From Manihot esculenta (Eukaryota > Streptophyta > Magnoliopsida > Malpighiales > Euphorbiaceae), in assembly GCF_001659605.2 (NCBI RefSeq), contig NC_035178.2, forward strand, positions 3,811,734 to 3,875,733: a DNA stretch of 64,000 nucleotides, in the 5' to 3' direction. Of the stretch, positions 47,809-61,000 are shown piece by piece (positions within the stretch are counted from its first letter, which is position 1; each line of letters starts with the position of its first letter). Made by a program: the position numbers and the translations under genes. Under the pieces are notes generated by a model that saw only the letters and a program-made list of their open reading frames with translations, did not search any database and had not been told where the DNA came from.

Positions 47809-50800
47809 ATGGAGCAGAATGGTAACGGCTACTACTCTTCATCCTCACCATTTGAGTCTTCCGTTTCTCATACAAGAAACGCCTCTTTCCGCCACCTTAA
47901 TCAGCGCCATCTGCTCCCCCAAACTTCCTCGCAAAACCCTAATGAAGACAACATTGAATATTTATTTTCTCAACTCAGTGTCTCTCAGCATAACGGCGAA
48001 CCTTCCTATCCGGCTGCTTATGGTGATAGCTCTGTTGGTTCACATCTTTATCGTCCCCATGTGGGTGGACAGACGTTTTCGGTTCAAGAAATGGGACAAA
48101 ATCAGCAGAACAATGGTGTAAATTCTTGTCTGTCTATGGGGTTGCAAGATTATTTGAGTTATCCAGATATGCTTGGCTCTAATATTGATTTTAGGAATAG
48201 TTTTATATCCAATGTCAACGAACTCCCATGGGCTGATTCTAGTGGATTTTCAAACGGTTCGATGACGGACTGCTGGCTGTCGAAAATCAGGAATTCTCAT
48301 TCGTCTGCTTTGTATAATGAGAGGCCTCATTGGCTACAAGAACCTTCCAATTACTTGCCTTTGGGCGATTTGAGAGGTATGATTTTGAGATTGGCAAAGG
48401 ATCAAAATGGTTGTAGATTGTTACAAAGCGTCCTCGGGAGAGGAGCAAAGGTGGGAATTGGCATTGTGTTCTTCGAGGTGATAGACTATGTAGGTGAATT
48501 GATGGTGGACCCATTTGGGAATTATGTTATACAAAAGCTCGTGCAGGTGTGTAGCGAGGAACAGAGGAGTCAGATTCTTCTAAGAGTGACTAGAAGCGAA
48601 TTTCAACTTGTTAGGATTTGTCTTGACACTCATGGGTATGTTTATTTCGTTCATTCACTTGTTTAATTTGGATTGCTAAGAAAAATTAAACGTTTGCAGA
48701 CTATAATTTTACATTGGGATCATGGTGTTTTTGTGCATATTTACTGTTTCATTCATCTATTTGTTTTTGTTAATAGAACTCGCGCTGTACAGAAGCTGTT
48801 GGAAACTATTACCTCCCAACAGCAAATATCCGTATTTATGTCAGCAATAAGCCCCAGTGCAGTTGTACTGGCGAAGAACATCAATGGTCATCATGTAATC
48901 AAACATTGCTTACGGTATTTCTCTATTGAAAACAATAAGGTGAGCCTCAGTTAATCTATTAGTCCCCAAAAGTTTAAGTGCATCTTTATTCTAGTTTGTT
49001 TGAAGTATGGTTCCCAAATTGTGATGTGCTGCTATATGAATTAAGCCTGTGGTCATATGATCTGCACCATCTAATTAAGTATGGTGAAATCAGTGGTTTG
49101 AGCTCCCTATATTCCATGGAATACCTGATTAAATCATGGAGAATCCAATTTCATAGAATCTCATATCTAATTGTTAGTTTTTATCTGAGCAAATTCTTTC
49201 TCCTTGATTTATATGATCAATTTTAGAGCAAACTATACTTTTCTTTGGAAGCATAAACCATCTACTTATCTAGCATCAATTTTATGTGCTTTGGATTGCA
49301 AAGTTGTAGCATTAATAGCATTAGACACTGCATCTTGGCAAGCTAGGCGTCTCTCCTTGTGCAAAAGTTCTATGTACTTTTATCAACACCACATAAAATA
49401 TATCTTAGATATCTTGATGGCTTTTTCCCTTTCCCCTGCTGTTTGTTATGTTAACTGCTCCCTTGATTACTGAAGGTGAGGGGATTGGACGTGTTATGAA
49501 TTTCAAATCTTATATTCAGATAATGGGAAAAACTAAAAAGGATAATATAAACAAAAAGCTTATGTAATCGTCTGATATCCATGACTTCCTAAGTTCCCTT
49601 CTGTGCTTCTTATATACTTTGGATCAAGAAAATTTCACGATCCTGAAATTTCCGCTGCAGCTTTGAGGTGTAAATCTAAAGATTATTACAATTCCATTAA
49701 CTTTAATTTTGTTTCCGAGCATAGGGCAGGTCGACATGCACAAGCCAACATCTAGTAACTATTATTAGAACATTTGAATAATGTAATAATGGAAATATAA
49801 CTTGATCTTAGAATCCTTATTTGTCTCTTCAGCTTTCTATTTTTCTATTTGAATCTGTAGGTTTGAAAATATTTAATATTTTACTTTGAGGGATTATTAT
49901 TGTATACATTCCTATTTTCCTTGTTATCACAAATTCTGCTTCATATTTATGTCTGCTGCTTGGTTTAATTTTCTGCATGGATTTGTTTTTTCTTAATGGG
50001 ATTGATACACCGTGAACTTTGGATGTTATTTGACTAAAATGGGGATCAAATACACCTTGCATGTCAGTCAGAAGTTTTGGATAATCATCTACCAATCCTC
50101 TTTCCTCACTACACTGTTCCTTTACATGTTCTCACATTTACTTTCTCCAAATAGAAATGTTACTAAAGAACAATTCATAAATCTGGCATCATAAAGTTTC
50201 TGATGGTGGATTTTCTCTGGCAGTATCTTCTGAATGTGGTGGCAGACAACTGCTTTGAAATTGCAATAGATAAAAGTGGATGCTGTGTGCTTCAACTGTG
50301 TGTTGATAACTCTAGAGGGGAAGCTAGAGATCGTCTGATATCTGAGATAACAGCAAACGCATTACTCTTGGCAGAAGATCCTTATGGGTTTGTTTTAGTA
50401 CTAAACTTAATCCATATTCTTGTTTGTATTCGGATGGTTTCTCTATATTTTTATTTTTCTTCTTTCCAGCAACTATGTAGTACAGCATATATTGGCATTG
50501 AAGTTTCCGCGGATCACAGCAAATCTTCTTAAACAACTTCAAGGGAGTTTCATTGTTCTTGCCTGCAACAAGTATGGCAGCAATGTTGTGGAGAAGTGCT
50601 TGATTGAGTCAAATAAGGAGCAATTTGCCCAAATTATTTGGGAGTTGCTCAGGAGCTCAAATGCTTCCATGCTCCTCGTGGATTCTTTTGGAAACTATGT
50701 CGTCCAGTCTGCAATATCAAAATCTGAGGTCAGATATTAGAACTCACTATATATATTGACCTGTTTGTTTGGTGCAGCTGCAAACTAGTGTAATTAAAGG

Positions 50801-51253
50801 TAACAAAAGCTCATTCTATGCTATTGAGAGTCCTGGTCCACATCCTTGGACAAGTTAACTGATTCTAATTCTTAAAAAAATTTCTCATTATGCCTTTTCC
50901 TAATATGCAATCATACATTGTACTGCACAAATTGCATATCCCAAATCAAATTGCTTGAGAAGAACTAAACCGCATACTGAATTTCCGCTACTTCTCTGCC
51001 TTCTGCACAGGGAGCATCTTTATCCCATGAGGATCTTACCTTCATTTCTTAGAATGCATGTCCACTATTCTTTGTTTGATTAATGGGTACTCTTCTGATC
51101 TTCTGTTGTGCTCCATTCCAATTGTGGCAATAACAGGGCCCAGCCTTTGTAGCGTTGCTAGAACTGATTCAGATGAACGTTCCAAGAATGCGCAACAACA
51201 TTTATGGCAGAAAGATTCTTTTAAAGCTCAGGGAGAGGGGGATACATTTTTGA
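47809..51253 (+). CDS. Pumilio-family RNA-binding protein
   Basis: Cytoplasmic sequence-specific mRNA-binding protein that usually represses or destabilises targets through 3' UTR sites. Five exons: 47809-48635, 48777-48939, 50224-50387, 50470-50728, 51137-51253, all in phase, 509 residues. The N-terminal about 185 residues are Ser/Asn/Gln-rich and unstructured. Then come eight Puf repeats, with three-helix units seen as GMILRLAKDQNGCRLLQSVL, GELMVDPFGNYVIQKL, RICLDTHG-TRAVQKL, AVVLAKNINGHHVIKHCL, IAIDKSGCCVLQLCV, LLLAEDPYGNYVVQHIL, VLACNKYGSNVVEKCL and MLLVDSFGNYVVQSAI. The C-terminal tail is NNIYGRKILLKLRERG. N-terminal layout resembles Arabidopsis APUM9-12 class. The gene looks intact; intron 2 is long (1.28 kb). 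Confidence 0.93.
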
Positions 51254-52231
51254 ACACGTACAATTTTAGTTAGTACCTTAATTAAAAGAATTGTAGGAGA
51301 GTGATTTTGTTGTTTAACATTAGATGTTGTTGAGTTTGGTTCTTATCTGTCCTTGTATGCTTGAGCAGGTGTGTGTAGTTTGTTACTTAAATAATTTTGA
51401 GATGTGGAAGGATGTAGCTTTGGAACAAAGGGGATTATATAAGTGATGGACATGTCATCTGTCTCCATCTCCTCATTAGGATATCTAGTTTTATTATTAT
51501 TTTTTTGTAGCTTCCCCAAAGGGATTAGAAACAGATCATTACAAGGGAGTTTTAACTGTATATTATTTTATTTACTAAATCATTTTGGCCATCTTCTCTC
51601 TCTCCTTTTTACTTTGTAGCCTATCTTTTTTTTTTTTCTTTTCATCAATATGTTAACTTTTGTTTGAAATACGAAATTTTGAAAAAATTTAAAAGAAATA
51701 AATTTTTTTTCTCAAATTTTTGCGTTTGGCAAAATCAATAATTCAATTTCCTTAAATTCTTGTCAGAATTGATTTTGAATTAAAAATAAATTTTACTGTC
51801 AGAATTTTGCAAGAAATTATTTTACTTAAAATTATTTACGTCAAAAAATTACTTAATTGGCTTTTTTTTTTTCATTTTACCTTTAATTTTAAATTTATTT
51901 CTTATTTTTAATTAATAATTGCACTTTATAAAAATTATTTTAATTTAATAATAACTATTAATATTTAATACATTTATAATTAATATTAAAAAATTTATTA
52001 TATTATTTTATTAATTTTTATATTTTTAATGATAAAAAATTATATAAAATTCAGATTTTAAATGTTACAAAAATATTAATAATGATTTTTTAGTGAATGT
52101 GAAAAAAATAATTGTTATTTATAAGAATAAATATTTATGTTTTGTTTATAAATAATAAGAATGATGAATTAATTAAATCAATTTAAATTTTATTATTAAT
52201 TTGTATAATATAAAATCGGTGAATTAAATTC
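51254..52231. other. Pumilio 3' flank, AT-rich
   Basis: Contains the 3' UTR and then AT-rich DNA up to the retroelement block. Nothing else recognised. Confidence 0.55.
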
Positions 52232-52557
52232 TGATGATCTGAGATCCAATCGAGTAGAGTTTTTACAAGGGTTTTTGTATTGAAAGATAAAACTTAAACT
52301 TTCTGGGGGTTCCCCCTTTTATCCATTTCGCTATGCTTGCTGATGACGTGTAAAGGCCTTTCCATGATTGGGACACGCGTCTCTGACATACAGATTCGGG
52401 TGTACGAGGGTATCAGCAGCCTGCTTCATGCGTAACGGTCTCTGATTCTCCTCGTGTGTACGTTCGAGCGGATCTGCTAGGCTGTCCTAGTATGGCTCTG
52501 GATATTGGGCTGGGCCGAGAGTCGGGCCGGACGCTGAGTCTGAGAGGAGAGGGCCTA

Positions 52558-55333
52558 TGTAACAGCCCGGAAACCGGTACCCCTCTTGTAACGGCCCCAA
52601 ACTGCTCGGCACTAGGATCCAGATCGGCTTAAGGCCGCCGGGACCCGTAGTAAGCCTCTATACATCCTGAACTCTAGGTATAATCCTGTGTATGATCAAA
52701 CTTTACTTGAAAACTTAAGTTTTGGTCTCATAAAAACCTTTAAACTTGTTTTCCTTACCTCAGCTTGACCTATGCATGAAAACATAGAACCTCATACCAA
52801 ATGGGTCATCAAGCTTGCTTTAAAACATATCCGCTTTGGTTCAAGGGATTGGAACCCTTTCTCCCCTCACGGGCCATTCAAAACTCATAACATTAAAACA
52901 TTTTCTTAAGATCATGCATAACAAAAAGGGATTAACCCACACTCTAGGCAAAGCACAATTCTATACATCTCATGCTACAACACATGACATATCTATACTT
53001 TTCTTAACTTGGCTCTATCTCTTTATAACATTACTCTTTCTATTCTTCATATCCCTTATATCCATAAGGACCATACATCAAGTCCATCTATCATGTCCAT
53101 ATATCATCATGTCCATAACTAAGCTATACAAGCAAACAAACATACATAGCATTACATAACATAACATCTCTTTAGCAACTTCCTTACATAACTATCACTA
53201 TCTCCATAAACATATACATACAAGCATCTCTTATACATAAACAAAACACAACTAAGCTATTACAACCAAACATGGCAACCCATGCTTGAACCTCTTCTTT
53301 CCCCATAGCTTACTCTGACTGAACTCTGGCTTACCTACTCTGGCCCTGCAAAACTGGGGTTAAGGGAAAGGGGTGAGCTACAAGAGCCCAGTGAGTAGAA
53401 ACAGAGAAAAACATTTGATTTAGTTCCTCCTTTTTTTTTTTTAGGTTTATTATTATCTATTTTATTGTTCCACCCTTTTTATGTATTTTAATATAAAGAC
53501 ATTTTATTTTATTCTTTCTTTTTCTTTTCATGCTTTCATGAAATGCATCACATCACAGTTAAAACACATAACTTTCCTTTCTTCCCCGCTTGAGTTCACG
53601 CTAGCAATCTCTTCCTCTCGCGGGTGATTTTAGAGGGTTCACGAAACGTCCTTCCCCTCAGGGTTAGACATGACCCCAACATTCCCTCTGTCAAAACTTG
53701 GCCCCTAAGGAGCTCTCATGGGGCTTTCCTACATGTACTCGCCCGACTGACAAAGACTCAATGACAGACTTGCGGGCTATTGAGGTCGCCTTGGTCCACC
53801 CATCTCATCATATACACAGCAAATTATGCAATGCGTCACCTTCGTGAAACTAATGCAATCATCCTATCACATATAAACATGGTGCATGGGCATGGTGAAA
53901 CTAGTGCAATCATCCTATTACATAACATGATGTATGAGTATGCTTTAGGCATTTGATTTTCTTAAAATAAAAGATTAAGTTTAGTTCTACTCACCTGAAG
54001 CCACTGCTCAACAAACTCAGGGTCAACTAGCACTGAAGCTAGACACCTCTCCTCAGGTCCAATCCTACACAGATGGACTCACATGAGGTACTAAACACAT
54101 TCTAACAACTCATAAGCAACTCCCCAAAAACCCCTCTAAACATCACTGAAACATGCATAGAAAACAGCCATGAAAAGGCTGGACAGGCACTTTCGGCGGC
54201 ACCTTCGGCGGCCGAACCCTCTCTCCAGAGACGAAACTCGGGTACCTTCGGCGGCACCTTCGGCGGCCGAACCCTCTCTCCAGAGACGAAAGTCAGGCAC
54301 TTTCGGCGGCCGAACATTGCCTTCGGTGGCCGAAAGTCTGCTTTCAAGCCAAAACTCACTTTCGGGGGCAAGGTTAGGCGGCCAAACCTATGCATCCATA
54401 GGCATGTTCGGCGGCCGAAACCACCTTCGGCGGCCGAACCTGAGTTCATCCAGAACTCAGCCTTCGTGCATAACAGCCTCCCAAACCTCACAAAACAACC
54501 CCAACCCTCACATACTCTCTCCCAAGCATGCATACACACTCCCACAAGCAAAGAGAGCAAGGAAACTAACTTAAACTCCTCAACACAACATCACCTAACA
54601 TACATTGGGCATAAAACCCACAAAAGCCTAAACATGCATATCTACCCATACTCAAACATTAAAACCTTCATAAAACTTCATAAAAACACTAGGGAAGCAA
54701 AGATCTACACTTACCTCTTGAAGATTGAGGGTGGTGTGATCTCTAACTCGGAGGTGTGGAGAATCCAAGCTCCAAAAGCTCCAAGCTCCCAGCTCCCAAA
54801 ACTTCGATCTAAGCTTAAAACTCTTCAAAATAACCATAAAACTCATGAAAAACTTGAGGGATTTGAAGGAAAGACATACAAACAACCAAGGGAGGGCATA
54901 CACTCACCTGAGCTCGGGAATGGGGAGAAAACTCGCCCATTTCCGATCTGAGGGCTCTTTATAGGTGGCCTGGTCAACAACCTTCGGCAGCCTAACGTGC
55001 CCCCTAAACTCATGCATGTTCGGCGGCCGAACCTCACTTTCGGCGGCCGAACCTTGACTCGTTCAAACAAGACTTTCGGAGGCCAAAGGCGCTCCCGAAG
55101 CCTTTCCATGTTCGGCGGCCGAACTTCACTTTCGGCGGCCGAACCTCTGATTGTCCCTCCTTGGTCTTTTCTCTTCAAAAACCCAAAACCTTTTCCATTT
55201 AAAACCATAAAACACTTAAAAACATTTTAGAAAACCTTTTAGAAAACCCTTACTATACCCCTCAGAAGGATCCGACACCCGAGATTCCACCGGACGGTAG
55301 GAATTCCGATGTCTGAACGAGCGGGGTCTTACA
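52558..55333 (-). mobile_element. Palindrome-bearing solo LTR, copy 3
   Basis: 2,776 bp, TGTAACAGCCCGG to GGGGTCTTACA, flanked by perfect 5-bp target duplications GCCTA (52553-52557 and 55334-55338). The promoter is on the minus strand: palindrome pairs at 55131-55143/55111-55123 and 55039-55051/55019-55031, and TATAAAG at 54963-54957. Further perfect palindromes lie in the transcribed part (54190-54440). It carries a second TGTAACGGCCCC-like motif 31 bp inside its left end. It is the longest copy. Confidence 0.88.
54957..55143 (-). promoter_or_regulatory. LTR promoter with phased palindrome pairs (copy 3)
   Basis: Two pairs of TTCGGCGGCCGAA, 20 bp start to start within each pair and 92 bp between pairs. 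The last palindrome begins 68 bp before TATAAAG. This is the same geometry as in copies 2 and 4, read on the opposite strand. Confidence 0.75.
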
Positions 55334-56029
55334 GCCTACTAGTCACGGACTGGGCCGTTCTAAGTGAAGAAGCTTGGTTGAGTCCGGCCTTGAAGGTGGC
55401 ACGAACCAGGCTTGTTTCGTGTAGCAGGTGTGTGGGCTTTTGCAAGATGGGCTTTTGGCTATGATCCAGGCCCTGGGCCAGGATGGAGAAATCCAGCGGT
55501 CATCAATTTCCCCTTCACCTTCTCGGTAGTTATCGCCCCTACTGCCGAGGGGGTGAATATCGAGAACCATTATGACCGCGCCTGTTCGTGGTCAGGTGCC
55601 TTAATAACATCCTTTCATCTTTCTGTCGTTGTGCAGTTTCCGAGTCCTATTTGCTCTTTCCCTTTTCTGGCTTTTCTTCATTCTTCGTGTTCTTTGCTGT
55701 CTTTGTTTTCCTGTCATCATTATCTGGACATGTCCTTTCTTTCCTTTTCCATGACTGTCTTTTACAATTCTGACACCGTTAGCTTAGAGCATAGCTTTGC
55801 TCCGTGCTAAGGCCTCAGGCTCCGAGTACATATCAACGCTAACTTTTCTTCATTCTCAAATCTTCTGCTGGAACAAGAGGTTCTTCCTTTTCGTTTCTCT
55901 GCAAAGGATCCATTTGACGCCTTCTTCAAACGGAATGAGGTGAGCTTGAGTTTGCATTGCTTTATTGCCCCAAAGGTTAATCTTGCTTTTATCATCTTTA
56001 TGGAGAATTGTTTCTGACTTGTCTCTGTT

Positions 56030-56743
56030 TTGAAACTTTTTGCAGTACCTGAGATAAGAATGGGTCAGTTCAAAATTCTTGAAAATTTGATGTTACCTCT
56101 AAGGAGTCTGGACGGTGCTTTGGAGATCCTGCTGGTAGGACGGCCGATGTATGGGATTATTCGGCGAGCTATGGAAACTGTTTTACCCAGGTTGTCTGGC
56201 CGGCCTCCTCTTCAGTTTGTTGTCCGAGCTTCAAAGAGGTTCTGGGCCGATGAAAGGTCTGCTTCTTCTTCCGAGAAGAAAAAGGAAATTTCCTTAATGC
56301 CCCCGTCGCCTTCTTTTGATATAAATGGAAGTGGAGAGACTGATCAACTTATTGTTCCCTTTGATGTGAAGTACCAGTATTATGCAAGACTTTGGTGTGA
56401 AGTACCAGTATTATGCGGGACTGAGATCTGCTACGCTCAGTCAAGCTTCTGGCGATACCTTCGAATGTATGCTCAGCGATCTCCTTGGAGCCGTAACTTG
56501 AAAGCTCGTGTTTTCATGGTACATACGGACAAGCTCGGATATTATATCCTGTCCGTATGCATCATGAATCACATCTGGGCGATCAGGGTGTCGACCTATT
56601 ATAGGGGAACAGTGAGAAATACTTATGGGAATCAACTTGTTCAATTCCCCTATGATAGCGAGACAGATCTTGGCCTTTTCTGCCAAACTCACATTCCGAG
56701 CTGCGAGAGTTCTTCCGAGCTGAAGATTAGAGTAGTGAGGTAG
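56030..56743 (+). other. Unrecognised ORF in the Tat-like block
   Basis: A 237-codon open frame downstream of a plausible TTTTTGCAG acceptor (ends 56045). I recognise no domain. An internal imperfect direct repeat (GAAGTACCAGTATTATGC at about 56368 and 56399) duplicates part of it. It could be an extra exon or a degraded retroelement ORF. Confidence 0.25.
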
Positions 56744-56773
56744 GTGATGACGATATAATTGTAGATGGTGAAG

Positions 56774-56862
56774 TATCCGGACATGTAAATCCTTTAAGGA
56801 TAGTCTTCCATTCTGTAGGCCCGGATATGTAAATCCTTTAAGGATAGTCTTCCATTCTGTAG
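56774..56862. repeat. Tandem duplication of about 45 bp
   Basis: The block beginning GGACATGTAAATCC and ending CCATTCTGTAG is repeated immediately, with one or two differences. Confidence 0.85.
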
Positions 56863-56989
56863 TGTACTTTTCTTTTAATGAAATTCTTGTTTTTCGTTCA
56901 TACTTGAGCTCGTTCTTTTCTTTGTTGTGGATGGAGTACTGATACTGCTTTCTTTATAGCCTTAGCCAACTAAATTTTATTTTATTCCG

Positions 56990-57420
56990 AGCTGAACTAA
57001 CCGTATTCGTGTGCTTTTGCTTTTGATTAATGATCTGAACTCCGGATCCACTTAGCCAACTGAGCTTTCACGTTACTCTTTCCGAGCTGAACTAGCCGAG
57101 CTGTGAGCTCTGTCTTTACTTAACGGATTGAGCCTTGAGTCTCCTTTAGCCGACTGAACTCTAGAGTTGTGATTCCCGAGCTGGGCTAACCGACCTGTGA
57201 GCTCTTGCTTTTAGTCGATGAGCCGAGCTCCGGGCCTACTTAACCAACTAGACGGTCAGTTTACTTTTCTGGTCTGGACTGACCGACCTGTGAGCTCGGT
57301 CTTTACTTGATGGATTGAGCTTTGAGCCTCCTTTAGCCGACCGAGCTCTCAAGTTATGTTTTCTGAGCTGGACTGATCCGACCTATGAGCTCGGTCTTTA
57401 ATCCTTGAGTTAATTTCTGA
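56990..57420. repeat. Tandem repeat array, unit about 90-100 bp
   Basis: About four to five degenerate units. The shared phrases CCTGTGAGCTC, GCTGGACTGACCGA and TTTAGCCGACTGAGCT recur at about 57100, 57199, 57286 and 57381. Tandem repeats near the 3' end are common in Tat-lineage elements. Confidence 0.7.
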
Positions 57421-57776
57421 GCTTTCAGCTCTGTATGATTCCGAGGTGCCCTTATCGCCTCTTTCCGATCTCGCAGCCTTTGTTCAATAACGATGAGTCA
57501 GATCTTATAACTTTTTAAACGTTGAGCAAATCTGACCTTTATCATGCTCCCATTTGCTTGTATTTTTGAGTGTCTTCATGACTTGCCCCTCTGTTCCCTT
57601 GGTGTTTACCATGGAGGTGGTGAAGTGGTGAATCTTGCAGGTTGAGTTGTTCTTGCGGGCTAAGTTGCTTTGACTGGCGAGTTGGGCTTGTATTGTGTAG
57701 GTGGCGAATGGGCCTTTGGTTGATGGGCTGTAATCACGGATCTGGCCCTTGACGGATGTGGAGAAGCCCAACGATC

Positions 57777-57795
57777 ATCTTTTTGCCCCTTTACC
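57777..57795 (-). other. Polypurine tract and LTR start, minus strand
   Basis: The minus strand reads GAAGGTAAAGGGGCAAAAAG and then TGATCGTTGGG, matching the tract and LTR start of the element at 27254-27270. Confidence 0.55.
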
Positions 57796-58027
57796 TTCTC
57801 ACCGGTTATTTATCTAACCGTTGAGAGGGTAAACTTCGAGAGTAATTAATGATCGCGCCGCTCCAAGACAAAACTGTTCAGATCAACGTTCCGTCTCATT
57901 ATTGCCTTTCATTTCGAATTCCTTCTGTCTTCTGAAGAAACAAGTTCTTTTCTGCTCTCTGTCTCCCTGCAACTCCTTCTGCTTTTTTCACCTTATTGCA
58001 TTTTCAGGTACACTTCCTTGTTCTTCC

Positions 58028-61000
58028 ATGGCCCTTTCAGAGCTTCCTGATGTTGTTAACATTGAATCACATATTACTCCTTCCAACATAACTAAGTACA
58101 TTTCTCGGAGGCTCTTAGATACTCCTCTGTATCTGATTCGAGCCCCCCTTTCAAACGAAAGGATAGTCCTTCCTTATCCTCCCCCTCCGGGTTTGGTGGA
58201 TCCCCAAGAGAATCGTAGTATAGTGTTTTTCTTGAAGCAGAGAGAATTCGGTTTATCGCTTCCTTTTACCCCTTTCTTTGTTGAGGTTTTTGAATACTTC
58301 GGGGTGACTCCTCGGATGTTGTCCCCAAACTCTATTTTGTTCATGTCCTGTTTCGAGTCCATCTGCCTGAGTTGGGGTTTTACACCCACAGCATGTCTGT
58401 TTGTTACTTTTTTCCGCTTGGTTAAGGCGGTTCAAAACTTCTATTACTTTTCCCCCCGTAGGGGGTTATCTCTTCTCACGGGCTACAAGGATTCTATAAA
58501 GGGATGGGTAGAGAATTTCCTTGTGGCGGAGCTGAAATTAGGGTCCGCTCGGACGTGGGAGGTGGATCTAAGTTGGGGAGAGATTTATCCGGGTTGCAAC
58601 GACCTGCCCCAATTGAGTCTTATTGAGCAAGTGGGGTTGCTTCGACTGACTTCCGTTGAAAGGAAGTATGACGTTGAGAAGTGTTTGTTCGTGTCCAATC
58701 GTAGGGACGTCCGGGCCATGGGTATAGCACTTTGTCCAGTTATTCTGTTTTCTCTTTGCCCGTAATATCAGAAAGTATGCTGACTCTTCATAATTTTGTA
58801 TTTTTGCAGCTTCCGAAGTAAAAATGGACGACATAAAGTTTTCCAAGAACTTTGTCCTCTCTCGAGACAATATGCATGCAATTTTTGATGCCTTTGGGGA
58901 TGGGCGTTCGGTAACTGAGATTGCTGCGGAGTTGGTTCAGGCTGCTTCCTCCAAGGAGGTTAGCCGACCTCCCACCAAAGCTTATTCTCAAGCTTCAAAG
59001 CCGAGCTCCCGCAGCACCAAGTCGTCTCGGCCATCTAGCCGTGGTGGGTCGAGCTCAGCTCTTAGGACTGTTGAAGGGTCTAGGTCTGCTCCAGCCTCCT
59101 CAGAGGGCATGAGGGAAGCTTCCCTGGCTATTACGGAGCAGACCTCCGTTGTTGAACAAGTGGAGCGGGGTACTGCCCATTCTTCTGGAGAGGTATCAGG
59201 GGGAAAATCTAAGTCCCCTATTGAAGACAAAGAGGCCTCAGGGACAGGGCTGGAGATCGTCCTTATAGAGGACTCAGCTCCAGAGGTTCCTACCCAAGAT
59301 GCCCCTGCCCCTGTGAGGACTGAACCTGAGGGTTCTGAGGGCGTTCCGTCAAAGACCGGGGACAAGCGCCCAGCCCCTTCTGGAACAGCTGCCCCATCTC
59401 CTGCTCGGAAGAAGTCCAGGGCTGCTGCAGGGTCTTCTCTGGCTCTGCCTTCCATTGGGAAAGGAAAAAGTGTGGTTGTCGAGCCTCCGTTGTTTTCTTC
59501 TGACAACTCTCTGAAAGCATCGGACATTACTTCCGGGTCTCCAGCCAGTGCTGTTGCCAAACTTCTTAAAGAGCGAATGTTCGGCGGAACCACAGAGGCT
59601 TCGGATCCTCGTCTTCTGGCCCTGACTGGTCTTTTAGCCAGTTCCACCAAGGAGCAAGTGTCTTTCCGATCTCGTTCTCGTGAGGAGCTCGGATCTTCAA
59701 TTAGGGAAATGCTTCTGATGGTAAGTTACTTTTTCACCTCTCTTTTGCTTCGTTTCTTTTTCTTGACAGTTGTTCTTCCTTTTTAGGTGACGGGCCTCTT
59801 TATGGAGGTGGATGCTCGTGATCGCTTCCTCCAGGAGTCCGTAGACCGCCGGATCGAAGAGGCACGTCTGGAGGAGAACTTGTCTGCAACCAGCGATGCG
59901 AGGGGTAATCTGGTAGCTGCTCGGGAGCATATCCAGTCCCTCCAGGTGAAGCTGCATTCTGCGCTGGAGGCCCTTAAGAAGGCTGATGAGAAGGCGGCTG
60001 AGACAGCAAAGCATACCGAGTCTTTAGAAGCAGAGCTGTCTCAGACTCGTAAAGTTCTCAAAGTGGCTGATGAGAGGGCAGCTGCCTTGGAAGCTCGCTG
60101 TGAAGGAGTTTGGGAGCAGCTGTCCTCTATGACAGAGGCTCTTCAAGAGAGGAATGAGGCTTTGAGCCAAAAAGCTGAGGTCCAGCGCCAATATGATGCC
60201 TTAAAGGCTGATTTTGAAGGACTTCAGGCTCATCTGAATGAGGTGAAAGCTCAGAAGGACACGACCCTAGCGTGGGTGGAGGTCCTTGAGCAGGAGTTGA
60301 GCACGAGCTCTGATCGTATCAGAGACCTGGCTTCATCGGCTGAAGAGTTCAACCTTCGCCACCAGCTGCTCAATCACGAAGTCAGGACCTTGGAGTGCAA
60401 GTGCTCAGCCCTGCTTGAGGTAGTAAAGCACTCTGAAGATAAGGCTCGGCTAGTGCGCGAGCAATGCATAGCAGAGTATCAGGAGTCTGATGAGCTGAAA
60501 AGGAAGATCGAGCAGGCCTGTGAGGCTCATCTGCAGGACTACAAAGACTCTTCTGAGTTTAAGGAATTTGTGGCTGAGGCCTGCGAAGCACATCTTAATG
60601 AGTATAAAGCCTCTGGTGAAATGGGAGCGGCTATTCTTAAGAAAGCCTTCCGCATGTATGTGACCGGCTATAATCGTGGTTTAAGAGAAGCTAGACACGC
60701 TCCTGATACTCCTTTGGCCGAGCTTCGCAAGTACGAAGCGGACTCAGATGGCGAGCCAGTGTTGTATGGGGAGGATGATTTCCCTATGCCTCGAGGAGAT
60801 TGCCGGAGGAACATATGCCAGCCAGCTGAGATTTCTTCGGAAGAGTCCGAGCTAGAGGGGGAGGACGTGGAAGTCCTTGAGTCAAGGAAGGATGACCCTA
60901 ACTCTGAGAAGGAGGATCTTCACCTTGAGTCAGAGATATCTCCTGTTGTAAACGTTGAGGGCTCTGATCCAAGGGATTCCGAGCTTCCTTCAGATGTAAC

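Larger units (their letters stand above)
52232..55505 (-). mobile_element. Tat-like LTR on the minus strand, split by a solo LTR
   Basis: On the minus strand it starts TGATGACCGC after a purine tract GGTGAAGGGGAAAT and ends ATCATCA at the left edge. About 490 bp is its own sequence; the remainder is solo LTR copy 3. The start resembles the LTR starts at 57777 (minus) and 27269 (plus). The AATTC at 52227-52231 would be its outer target duplication if the left boundary is right. Confidence 0.6.
55506..57776. mobile_element. Internal or LTR remnant between two Tat-like LTR starts
   Basis: This stretch lies between the two minus-strand polypurine/LTR starts at 55505 and 57777. It holds a 237-codon plus-strand ORF (56030-56743) with GALEILLVGRPMYGIIRR near its start that I do not recognise, two short tandem duplications and a roughly 95-bp tandem repeat array. 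The most likely reading is the 3' LTR of the right-hand element plus internal sequence of another copy of the same family. Confidence 0.45.

Noticed and set aside
58988..59650. 220-codon minus-strand ORF
   Set aside because: Shadow of exon 2 of the extra ORF at 58028-61088, caused by its Ser/Pro/Glu-rich, GC-biased codons.
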